Source: Comamonadaceae bacterium
GTDB lineage: Bacteria; Pseudomonadota; Gammaproteobacteria; Burkholderiales; Burkholderiaceae_C
Length of the DNA stretch: 64,000 nucleotides
Direction: 5' to 3'
NCBI GenBank assembly: GCA_027484575.1
Contig: JAIXSQ010000013.1
Coordinates: 124,001 to 188,000 of the forward strand
Shown: positions 1 to 7,874 of the stretch, piece after piece
How the letters are laid out: every line of letters begins with the position of its first letter
Numbering within the stretch: position 1 is the stretch's first letter
Program-made: the position numbers and the translations under genes
Notes under the pieces: generated by a model
Databases searched by the model: none
Seen by the model: the letters and a program-made list of their open reading frames with translations, nothing else
What the model was told of the DNA's origin: nothing

Positions 1-26
1 TCGCCGCCACTCCGAAGATCCGTCGC

Positions 27-158
27 ATGCTGCTCATTGTCCTGGAAGCGCTCGCCGCGCTCGCCCTGCTGGTGTTGATCGTGTGGTGGACCATGTTCTC
101 GGGCCGCCCCAAGGGCGAGCCGCCGCGCGACGACGGCGACGGTCCCGCACCGCGCTGA
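27..158 (+). CDS. Small single-pass membrane protein, function unknown
   Basis: ATG at 27 opens a 43-residue product. It has one hydrophobic helix of about 20 residues (starting MLLIVLEALAALALL) followed by a short, charged, Pro/Gly/Asp-rich tail. The frame stays open to the window edge, so this could instead be the C-terminus of a longer protein. I do not recognise a family. The gene ends 18 bp before the stop of the oppositely oriented response regulator, so the two are convergent. Confidence 0.45.
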   Translation: MLLIVLEALAALALLVLIVWWTMFSGRPKGEPPRDDGDGPAPR

Positions 159-176
159 CCTGCGCCGCCGCGCACC

Positions 177-806
177 TCAGACGAGGTCGCGCAGCACGTT
201 GGCCAGTTCGACGGCCGACTTGACTTCCATCTTGTCGAACACGCGCGCGCGGTGCACTTCCACCGTGCGCACGCTGATGGCCAGCTCGTCGGCGATCAGC
301 TTGTTCGGCAGCCCGCGGGCCACCAGCCGCATCACGTCGCGCTCGCGCTCGGTCAGCTCGGCCAGCCGGGCCGCCAGCCGGTCGCGCTCGCGCCGCGCGG
401 CCTGCACCTCGCGCGCGCGCTGCAGGGCCTGCTCGATGCGGTCGACCAGCGCGTTGTCGGAGAACGGCTTCTCGCAGAAGTCGAAGGCACCGCGCTTGAC
501 CATGTCGACGGCGGTGGGCACGTCGGCGTGGCCCGTCAGGAAGATGACCGGCATGGCCTCGACCAGGCCGCGCTGCGCCAGCCGCTCGAACAGCGCCAGG
601 CCGCTCATGCCGGGCATGCGCACGTCCAGCAGCAGGCAGCAGGGCTGGGTGGGCGCGAAGCCGCGCTCGAGCATGGCTTCGAAGGATTCGGCATCGGCGT
701 AGCGCTCGCTGGGCAGGTGGCGCGAGCGCAGCAGCCAGGCGAGGGCCTCGCGCACGCTCTCGTCGTCGTCGACGATGAAGACGGTGGCGTCGGGGGCGGG
801 TTGCAT
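177..806 (-). CDS. FixJ/NarL-type response regulator
   Basis: A 209-residue two-domain regulator. The receiver domain (about 8-125) has the acidic pocket VDDDE and the phospho-acceptor Asp61 in LLLDVRMPGM, with the conserved Lys in CEKPF. The C-terminal LuxR-type helix-turn-helix (about 145-205) contains ERDVMRLVARGLPNK and SVRTVEVHRARVF. This is the FixJ/TodT/DctR architecture. The start ATG (806) overlaps the TGA of the upstream histidine kinase, so the two are translationally coupled and form a cognate pair. Target genes cannot be read from the sequence. Confidence 0.9.
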   Translation of the reverse strand: MQPAPDATVFIVDDDESVREALAWLLRSRHLPSERYADAESFEAMLERGFAPTQPCCLLLDVRMPGMSGLALFERLAQRGLVEAMPVIFLTGHADVPTAVDMVKRGAFDFCEKPFSDNALVDRIEQALQRAREVQAARRERDRLAARLAELTERERDVMRLVARGLPNKLIADELAISVRTVEVHRARVFDKMEVKSAVELANVLRDLV

Positions 807-2899
807 CAGGCGGTGGTGGCCTCGGCCGGCAGGGCCGGCGCGTGGGCGGCGGCGCCCTCGGCGGGCAGGGTGAAGCGGAAGATCGTACCTTGGGGCCGGT
901 TCGCCTCGAAGGCCAGGAAGCCGCCGTGCTGCTCGACCACCGTGCGGCACAGCGACAGGCCCAGGCCCATGCCCTCGGCCTTGGTGGTGAAGAAGGGCGT
1001 GAACAGCTGCTCGCGAACCTCGTCGGGGATGCCCGGCCCGCGGTCGGCGACCGAGAACTCCAGCCAGCCGGCCTCGGTGCCGGTGGCATTGCCGCTGGTG
1101 CTGCCACCGCCGGCCTGGCGCACCGCGATCACCAGCGCCGGCTGCGCCACGCCGGCCGCGTCCATGGCCTGCATCGCGTTGCGGGCCAGGTTGAGCAGCA
1201 CCTGCTCGACCATCGTGCGGTCCACCAGCACCGCCGGCAGCTGCGGCGCGATCCGGGTGACCACCTGCACCCCCAGCTTGCGCGCCTGCAGTCCCACCAG
1301 CGGCATCACCGCGTCGATCAGGGCCTGGGGCGCGACCGGCTCGCGGGCCTTGTCGCGGCGCCGCACGAAGTCGTGCACGCTCTTGATCACGCGGCCGGCG
1401 CGCTCGGCCTGCTCGGCGATGCGGCGCAGGGCCAGCTGCAGGTCGGCCGGGTCCACGCCGCCGGCGCGCGGCTCCAGCAGATTGAGCGAGCCGGTCGCAT
1501 AGCTGGAGATCGCCGCCAGCGGCTGGTTCAGCTCGTGCGACAGCAGCGAGGCCATCTCGCCGACCGTGGCCAGGCGGGCCGTGGCCTGCAGCCGCTCCTG
1601 GCTGGCGCGCGACAGCTCCTCGATGCGGCGCTGCTCGCTGATGTCCAGGAATGCCGACATCCAGCCGGTCTGCACGCCGCGCGCGTCGATCAGCGGCGCC
1701 TCGATGATCAGCACCGGGAAGCGCGTGCCATCCTTGCGCATGAACACCGACTCGAAGCCCTCGCGCGGCGGCGCGTTGTGGCCGGCCAGGCGGATCTCCT
1801 GCCGCTTCTGGTACTCGCCCGCCAGCTCGGGCGGCCAGTACGGCATGGGCGCGTCGCGGCCGATCAGCTCCTCGGGCGCGAAGCCCACCATGGCGCAGAA
1901 GGCGGGGTTGATGTAGGTGGTGCGGCCACGCAGGTCACGCGCGCGCAGGCCGGTGACCAGCGAGTCCTCCATGGCCTTGCGGAAGGCCAGCGCCTCGGCC
2001 AGCTCGTGCTCGGCCTGCAGCCGCCGGCGGGTGTCCTTGCCCAGCAGGAACAGCACCGCCAGCAGCGCGATCGACATCGCCGTGACCAGCGCGGTGAGCA
2101 CGTTGGGGAACACGTCCGGCTGGCCGCGCCAGCTGTCCAGCCGCAGCACCAGCGTGTAGCCGGGCAGGTCCAGCAGCTGCTGCGCGCTGAACACGCGGGT
2201 GCCGCGCCGCGTGCTGCCGTGCAGCGCCAGCCGGGTGCCGTCGGCCTCGGTGAACGAGACCTCCTGGCTGCGCGTCAGGTGCGGGCTGACCAGGTTGGCC
2301 AGGATGTCGGCCAGCGAGTAGGTGGCCACGACGAAACCGGTGATCTGCCCGCCCGCCAGCTGCGGCAGGCACAGCTCCAGCACCTCCAGCCCCAGGCCGT
2401 CGGCCTGCGGCACGAAGTAGCTGGCGGCATAGCCGGCGCCGCTGCTGCGCCGCGCGTTGGCGCAGGCCAGCTGCACGTCGGCCTGCGCGCTGGCCCGCCC
2501 GAGCCGCGCGAACACCGGGGGCCGGTAGGGCGTGTCCACCGCGGCACGCACGCCCAGCTGGGCGTCGCGCCACTCGATGCGCAGCATCTCGCGGCGTTCG
2601 TGCAGCAGGCGCTGCGCCTCGGCGCCCCAGGCCTGCACGCCGGGCGAGCCGGCCTGCAGCGCCTGCAGGCTCTGCACGTTGCGGCCCATGGCCGAGCGCA
2701 CGTCCGACAGCGCCTCGGCGGCGTCGCGCTCCAGCCGCTCCTGCTCACGGCTGGCCTCGTAGCGGCCGGCCAGCCAGATCAGCGTGACCAGCAGGCCGCC
2801 GACGATGGCGCTGAGGAAGAACCACAGCGCCCAGCGCTGCGCGGCCGGCGGCCGGCGGCGCGTCTCGGCCGCGTCCAGGGACCGGGGATCGGCGCTCAC
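806..2899 (-). CDS. PAS-domain membrane histidine kinase (FixL/DctB-like)
   Basis: A 697-residue sensor kinase. An N-terminal membrane helix (about 23-44) and a second one (about 295-315) bracket an extracytoplasmic sensor region. A PAS/PAC domain follows (about 345-440). HisKA has the phospho-acceptor His455 in LSHELNQPLAAISSY, and the HATPase domain has the N box NLARNAMQAM, DRGPGIP and GMGLGLSLCRTVVEQHGG. The GTG start at 2899 overlaps the stop of the nitrilase gene, and the stop overlaps the FixJ-type regulator start. PAS is visible, but I see no argument for heme binding. The ligand is unknown; DctB-like dicarboxylate sensing is possible but unproven. Confidence 0.88.
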   Translation of the reverse strand: MSADPRSLDAAETRRRPPAAQRWALWFFLSAIVGGLLVTLIWLAGRYEASREQERLERDAAEALSDVRSAMGRNVQSLQALQAGSPGVQAWGAEAQRLLHERREMLRIEWRDAQLGVRAAVDTPYRPPVFARLGRASAQADVQLACANARRSSGAGYAASYFVPQADGLGLEVLELCLPQLAGGQITGFVVATYSLADILANLVSPHLTRSQEVSFTEADGTRLALHGSTRRGTRVFSAQQLLDLPGYTLVLRLDSWRGQPDVFPNVLTALVTAMSIALLAVLFLLGKDTRRRLQAEHELAEALAFRKAMEDSLVTGLRARDLRGRTTYINPAFCAMVGFAPEELIGRDAPMPYWPPELAGEYQKRQEIRLAGHNAPPREGFESVFMRKDGTRFPVLIIEAPLIDARGVQTGWMSAFLDISEQRRIEELSRASQERLQATARLATVGEMASLLSHELNQPLAAISSYATGSLNLLEPRAGGVDPADLQLALRRIAEQAERAGRVIKSVHDFVRRRDKAREPVAPQALIDAVMPLVGLQARKLGVQVVTRIAPQLPAVLVDRTMVEQVLLNLARNAMQAMDAAGVAQPALVIAVRQAGGGSTSGNATGTEAGWLEFSVADRGPGIPDEVREQLFTPFFTTKAEGMGLGLSLCRTVVEQHGGFLAFEANRPQGTIFRFTLPAEGAAAHAPALPAEATTA

Positions 2900-3705
2900 A
2901 GGACGCGGTGCTCCAGCGCCGGCAGCCGGGCGCGGCAGCGCGCCAGGTGGGCCGCATCGAGCGTGGCCACCGCCAGCCCTTCGCCGTCGGCCTCGCGCTG
3001 CGCGAGCAGCGCGCCCCAGGGGTCGGCCACCAGGCTGTGGCCCCAGGTGCGGCGGCCGCTGGGGTGCACGCCGCCCTGCGCCGGCGCGCAGACGTAGGCG
3101 AGGTTCTCGATGGCCCGGGCGCGCAGCAGCAGCTCCCAGTGGGCCTGGCCGGTCTGGTGGGTGAAGGCGCTGGGCACCACCAGCAGGTCGGCCGCCAGCG
3201 CGCGGTACAGCTCGGGAAAGCGCAGGTCGTAGCAGACCGACAGGCCCACCCGCCAGGCGTGCCCGGCGCGGTCGGTCAGCGTGAAGGCGGCGGGCTGCGT
3301 GCCGCGCTCGATCACGCGCGCCTCGTCGTACTGCTCGCGGCCGCCGTCGAAGCGGAACAGGTGGATCTTGTCGTAGCGGGCCACGCAGGCGCCCGACGGC
3401 GCGTAGGCCAGGCTGGTGTTGCGCACGTGGGCGTCGTCGCCCGCCGCCAGCGGCACCGTGCCGCCCACCAGCCACAGGCCGTGGCGGTGCGCCGCGGCGG
3501 CCAGCCAGTCCTGGATGGGGCCGCTGCCGGGGGCCTCGCGGATGGCGAGCTTGTCCGTGTCGGCCAGGCCCATGAGGCAGAAGTACTCGGGCAGCACCGC
3601 GAGTTCGCAGCCCTCGGCGGCCGCCTGCGCGAGCAGGCGGCCGGCCGCGGCCAGGTTCTCGTCCACGTGCGGCGTGGACACCATCTGCACGGCGGCGATG
3701 CGCAT
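2896..3705 (-). CDS. Carbon-nitrogen hydrolase (Nit1/Nit2-type amidase)
   Basis: A 269-residue member of the nitrilase superfamily. The catalytic triad is readable as Glu40 (VLPEYF), Lys113 (YDKIHLF) and Cys158 (GLSVCYDLRFPELYR). Length and motifs fit the Nit branch that hydrolyses deaminated glutathione or omega-amides such as 2-oxoglutaramate; the substrate choice is family inference. It is cytoplasmic, with no signal peptide. The ATG at 3705 overlaps the TGA of the YhdP-like gene upstream and the TGA overlaps the GTG of the kinase downstream, so it lies in a tightly coupled four-gene operon with envelope and sensory genes. Confidence 0.9.
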   Translation of the reverse strand: MRIAAVQMVSTPHVDENLAAAGRLLAQAAAEGCELAVLPEYFCLMGLADTDKLAIREAPGSGPIQDWLAAAAHRHGLWLVGGTVPLAAGDDAHVRNTSLAYAPSGACVARYDKIHLFRFDGGREQYDEARVIERGTQPAAFTLTDRAGHAWRVGLSVCYDLRFPELYRALAADLLVVPSAFTHQTGQAHWELLLRARAIENLAYVCAPAQGGVHPSGRRTWGHSLVADPWGALLAQREADGEGLAVATLDAAHLARCRARLPALEHRVL

Positions 3706-6700
3706 CAGCGGCGGGCCTCCTCGCCCGGCTTGTCGGCGGCCTCGGCGCCGCGGGCCACGCGGGTGATGCGCGGGTCGGACCAGGTGCCGTCGATGTGGAA
3801 CTGCTGGGTGGTCGCGCGCGCCAGCGGCTCGCGCAGGAACATCTGGGCCAGGAAGGTGCCCAGCCCGATGGCCGGGTTGATCGCCACCGCCACCAGCGAG
3901 GCCGTGCCTGCGTTCAGCTCGGGCACCACGGCCACGCGCAGGTCCTGGGTCTCGCGGGCCAGGTCGGCGCGGCCTTCCATCAGCACGGCGGCGTTCACGC
4001 CGCGCATCTGCAGGTTGTTGGTGGCGGCCACGCCCTGCGCGATGGTGACGTCGCCGCGAACGAAATCGAAGGCGAAGCCCTGGCTGAAGACGTCGCGGAA
4101 GTCGAGCGTCAGCCGGCGCGGCAGCGACTGCAGGCTCAGCACGCCCAGCAGCTTGGCCAGCCCGGGATCGGCCTTGAGGAACTGCCCGCGCTCGACGTCG
4201 ACGTGGAACGCGCCCGTCATGCTGGGGTAGTCGAAGGCCAGCGGCGACCCCAGCCAGGCCACCTGGCCTTCCATGCGGCCGGCGCCGCGCTGCACGACCC
4301 CCGCCATGCCCAGCCGGGTCAGCAGCGCGCCGCCGTCGGCGATGTCGAGCTTGAAGTTCATGACCGTGCGCCGTCGCTCGCCGGCCGCACGCGGCGCGGG
4401 CCGCGCCCCGGGCGGCTGGGCCAGCGCGTCCACGGCCGCCCAGTTGCCCGTGGCCGTGAAGCTGGCGTCGGGGTTGGCGATGCTCAGTCGGTTGAGCCGC
4501 CATTCGCGCAGGCCGCCCTCGCGTGCGACGGTGCCGCCGCCGCGGTTGACCGCGTCGATCTCCAGACGGCCGAGCTTCTTGCCGCGCAGCTCGAAGTCCT
4601 CCACCACCACGTCCAGGCCCGGGATGCTGCCGGGCGGCTGGTCCTCCAGCAGCGACTCGACGGCGCTGCTGGCCTGGGCATTGATGGCCAGCCGCGACAG
4701 CCGGGCCTGCACGCGGCCGGCGCCACCCGCCAGGGGCTGGCGGTACTCGATGTAGCCGCTGAGTTCCTGCGCGTCGACGTTGCCGCGCCACACGGTGCCC
4801 TCGCGGGTGCCGCCCACCACCACGTTGCGCAGCGTGCGGCCCTCGACCGTGAGTTCACGCGCCCGCACCGCCAGGGTGGTGGGCAGCCAAGGCAGCGCCG
4901 TGGAGCCGGCGCCCGGCCGGCCGCCCCCGGTGGCCCCGGCGGCGGCCGGCGCCGCGTCGAGCTGGGCCAGCGCCTGCTCCCAGGCGTCGATGTTCGCCAC
5001 GCCCAGGTTCACGTTGGCGGCGACGCCCTGCTCGGGCAGGCCGACCGACTCGCCCGGCCCCAGCCCCAGCGCGATGGCCCCGCGCAGCACGCGCAGCTCG
5101 GGGCCCGAGGTGTCGAGCACGTACGTGGCCGAGCCCACCCGGCCGAGTTCCACCGCCAGGGTCTCGGTGCCGCCGGCCTGCAGGGTGGTCTCGTAGCGCA
5201 GCGGCAGGCCGGCCTCGGCCGGCTTGCCCAGCGGCGCGGGCAGGTTGAGGGCGAGACCCTGCAGCGTGCTGGTCACGAGGATGTCGGGACCGCCGCGCCG
5301 GAAGGCGAGGGTGGCGGCGTAGGCCGCCTGCCCGCTGGCCAGCCGGGCCAGCCGCGTGGCCGGGCCGAGCTCGCGGGCCTGCCGCAGACCCTCGGCCGTG
5401 GCCGTGCCCTGCGCGCGCACCAGCACGGCCGGCTCGTTCGGCCCGCTGCGCGTGCCGCCCTCCAGCCGCACGTCGCCGCCCAGCGCCCGCGCGGTCACGC
5501 CGGCCAGGCTGAAGCCGCGTTCGCTGAAGACCACGCTGCCGCGGGCGCGCGCCAGCACGGGCGCCTCGGGCACCAGCTGCACGTCGTTGCCGGCCAGCAC
5601 CACGCTGCCCTGCACCTTGCTGGACGCGATCTGCGCCACGGGCAGCGACAGCTGCAGCCGCACCTCGGCCGGGCCGGTGGCGGTGGCGCGGGCCAGCGCG
5701 TCCTGGGTCAGCGCCGACAGCGGCGAGCGCTGCACGATGCCCAGCATCTCCGGCAGCGGGCCGCGCACCTCGCCGGCCACCTCGACCGTGCTGCGGGCCA
5801 GGTCGGCCACCGAGGCCGAGGCCTTCACGCGCAGGTTGGCCGCGCCCGCGAAGCGGGCCTCGGCGTTCTCGACCCGCAACGAAGTGCGGTCGAACACCAG
5901 CTGGCCGTGCAGCGCGGCCAGGGCCGGCCAGGGCGCGGCGCCGGGGCGCCCCAGGCTGCGCGGCACGAACTGGTAGGTGGCGTCGTGCACCTGCGCGGTC
6001 ACTCGGAACTCGCCGGCCTTGCCTTTGGGAAACGGGAAGTCGTGCAGGTCGCCCTTGACCCGCAGCCGCACGTCGCTGGCGACGCCGGCCTGCACCGCCT
6101 CGCGCACGTAGTCGCGGGTGGCCTGCGGCAAGCGCAGGGGCAGGTAGCGCCACACCCGGGTGCCGTCGGCGCGGGCCAGCGTGCCCTGCAGGTCCAGCAC
6201 CCCGGGCAGGCGGTGCGCCGGGTCGTCGCCGGTGCGCCAGCTGGCCGTGGCCTCGCCATGCGCGTCGGCGTTCGCGAAACGCAGGTTGCTCGCACTGGCG
6301 GTCCAGCGCTCGCCCTGCCGCTGCCATTGCAGGTCGGCGCTCAGGCGCTGCAGCGGCAGCACCGGGTCCTCGAACACGCCCGGCAGCTCCAGGGCGCCGT
6401 CCTGCACCTGCAGCCGGGCCTTGCCGCCCGCCTCGGTCAGGTCGAAATCGACGGCGGCGCCGCGCACGCCGGGCAGGCCGGCATGGCCGTCGGGCCGTGG
6501 CACCCCGGCGACCGCCAGCCCCGTGGCCTTGCCCCGCACGCTGTAGCTGGCGGGCGCCTCGACGGGCCCCTGCCAGCGCGCCTGCACGGTGTCGACCAGG
6601 CCCTCGGGCGCGTGGCGGGCCAGGGCCGCGCGGCTGGCGCTGCCCAGGGGCAGGCGGCCGGCCAGCAGGCCGAGCGTGCGCAGGTCGAGGCGGTCGGCCC

Positions 6701-7781
6701 GCAGCTCGCCGGTGGGCGGCCGCCGGCCGTCCCCCTCGGTCCAGCCGAGGAACAGGTTGCCGCCGGGCCAGCGCTGGCCGTCGCCGGTGGTGAACTGCAG
6801 CCCCCGCGTCTCCAGCTCGAAGCCGCCGGGCAGGCGCTTGCCCGCGATGCGGCCCGCCAGCTGCGCCAGCTCCAGGGGCTCCAGGCCGGGGGCCAGCCGG
6901 GTCTGGACGCCGGCGACCGCGAGGTCGAGGGCGCCGCCGGTGAGCTCGCCCCCCGCGATGTCCAGCCAGGCCTGCACCGCGCCGTGGCCGCCGGCGACCT
7001 CGACGTCCATGCGGGCGTGCCGCCGCAGCTGCTGCAGGTCGACCCGGGCGAACAGGGCATGGACCTGGCCGTCCCAGTCGCGCCAGCGGCCGGGATGCAG
7101 GCTGAGCAGGCGCTGGCGGAACACGCCCTGCAGGGTGAAGCGGTCGCCCCAGTCGGCCGGCGGCGTGGCGTCCAGGCGCAGGGCATGGCGGCGGCCGCCG
7201 TTGCGCACGACCAGGTCGACGCCGGTCAGCGCCAGGGTCGGCGCCTGCAGCCGTTCGTCGGTCCAGCGCACGACGCCACCGCGGATCACGAACTCGGGCT
7301 GGCGGAAGAACCAGTCGGCCGCGCCGTCGTCGCCGCGCCCGGCCGCCAGGTCCAGCCCCGCGACGGCGATGCGGCCGTCGGCCCCCCGGCGCACGTCCAG
7401 CACCGGCCCGTCGATCGCCAGCTGGTCGAACCCGCGCCGCCACAGCGACCGCGGCGACACGGTGGCGACCACCTTGGGCAGGCGCAGGGCCTCGCGCCCC
7501 TGCGCGTCCAGCAGCACCACGCCGTCGAACTGCACCGTGGGCAGCAGGCCGTCGCTCCAGGCCTGCACCGACCCGATGCGCACCGGCACCCCTACCACCC
7601 GCGTGGCATGGGTTTCCAGCCACGGGCGCAATTCGCCGGCCTTGGGCACAATCCAGCCGTGCAGCGCCCCCCAGGCCAGCGCGAGGAGAAGCCAGAAGGC
7701 AGCCAGCAGCCACAGCGCTCCCCGGGCGCAGGCGGCGACGACCTTCAGCAGGCGCGAGGGAGACGGCGGCGTATCGTTCAT
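3705..7781 (-). CDS. YhdP family (TIGR02099) AsmA-like envelope protein
   Basis: A 1358-residue protein with one N-terminal membrane helix (about 20-42, ALWLLAAFWLLLALAWGALH) and a very long periplasmic body of repetitive beta-rich AsmA/DUF3971 character. The C-terminal part (QGVAATNNLQMRGVNAAVLM, then INPAIGLGTFLAQMFLREPL) is characteristic of TIGR02099. The E. coli family member YhdP is an AsmA-like protein implicated in moving phospholipid between inner and outer membranes; the same role here is inferred. The ATG at 7781 is about 20 bp downstream of a -10-like CATAAT. It is divergent from glnE and heads the operon that includes the amidase and the two-component pair. Confidence 0.88.
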   Translation of the reverse strand: MNDTPPSPSRLLKVVAACARGALWLLAAFWLLLALAWGALHGWIVPKAGELRPWLETHATRVVGVPVRIGSVQAWSDGLLPTVQFDGVVLLDAQGREALRLPKVVATVSPRSLWRRGFDQLAIDGPVLDVRRGADGRIAVAGLDLAAGRGDDGAADWFFRQPEFVIRGGVVRWTDERLQAPTLALTGVDLVVRNGGRRHALRLDATPPADWGDRFTLQGVFRQRLLSLHPGRWRDWDGQVHALFARVDLQQLRRHARMDVEVAGGHGAVQAWLDIAGGELTGGALDLAVAGVQTRLAPGLEPLELAQLAGRIAGKRLPGGFELETRGLQFTTGDGQRWPGGNLFLGWTEGDGRRPPTGELRADRLDLRTLGLLAGRLPLGSASRAALARHAPEGLVDTVQARWQGPVEAPASYSVRGKATGLAVAGVPRPDGHAGLPGVRGAAVDFDLTEAGGKARLQVQDGALELPGVFEDPVLPLQRLSADLQWQRQGERWTASASNLRFANADAHGEATASWRTGDDPAHRLPGVLDLQGTLARADGTRVWRYLPLRLPQATRDYVREAVQAGVASDVRLRVKGDLHDFPFPKGKAGEFRVTAQVHDATYQFVPRSLGRPGAAPWPALAALHGQLVFDRTSLRVENAEARFAGAANLRVKASASVADLARSTVEVAGEVRGPLPEMLGIVQRSPLSALTQDALARATATGPAEVRLQLSLPVAQIASSKVQGSVVLAGNDVQLVPEAPVLARARGSVVFSERGFSLAGVTARALGGDVRLEGGTRSGPNEPAVLVRAQGTATAEGLRQARELGPATRLARLASGQAAYAATLAFRRGGPDILVTSTLQGLALNLPAPLGKPAEAGLPLRYETTLQAGGTETLAVELGRVGSATYVLDTSGPELRVLRGAIALGLGPGESVGLPEQGVAANVNLGVANIDAWEQALAQLDAAPAAAGATGGGRPGAGSTALPWLPTTLAVRARELTVEGRTLRNVVVGGTREGTVWRGNVDAQELSGYIEYRQPLAGGAGRVQARLSRLAINAQASSAVESLLEDQPPGSIPGLDVVVEDFELRGKKLGRLEIDAVNRGGGTVAREGGLREWRLNRLSIANPDASFTATGNWAAVDALAQPPGARPAPRAAGERRRTVMNFKLDIADGGALLTRLGMAGVVQRGAGRMEGQVAWLGSPLAFDYPSMTGAFHVDVERGQFLKADPGLAKLLGVLSLQSLPRRLTLDFRDVFSQGFAFDFVRGDVTIAQGVAATNNLQMRGVNAAVLMEGRADLARETQDLRVAVVPELNAGTASLVAVAINPAIGLGTFLAQMFLREPLARATTQQFHIDGTWSDPRITRVARGAEAADKPGEEARR

Positions 7782-7802
7782 GAAGAGGTCGACGTGGCGG
7801 GA

Positions 7803-7808
7803 ATTATG
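7803..7808 (-). promoter_or_regulatory. Candidate -10 element upstream of the YhdP-like gene
   Basis: CATAAT on the minus strand, in an otherwise very GC-rich 93-bp divergent intergenic region between the YhdP-like gene and glnE. It lies about 22 bp before the YhdP-like ATG, a plausible -10 spacing. No convincing -35 was found. Confidence 0.4.
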
Positions 7809-7874
7809 AGCCGCGGGTGCTCCACCGGCGCCCAGGCGGCATGCGGGCAGCCCGCGCAGGCACAAGGAGACGCC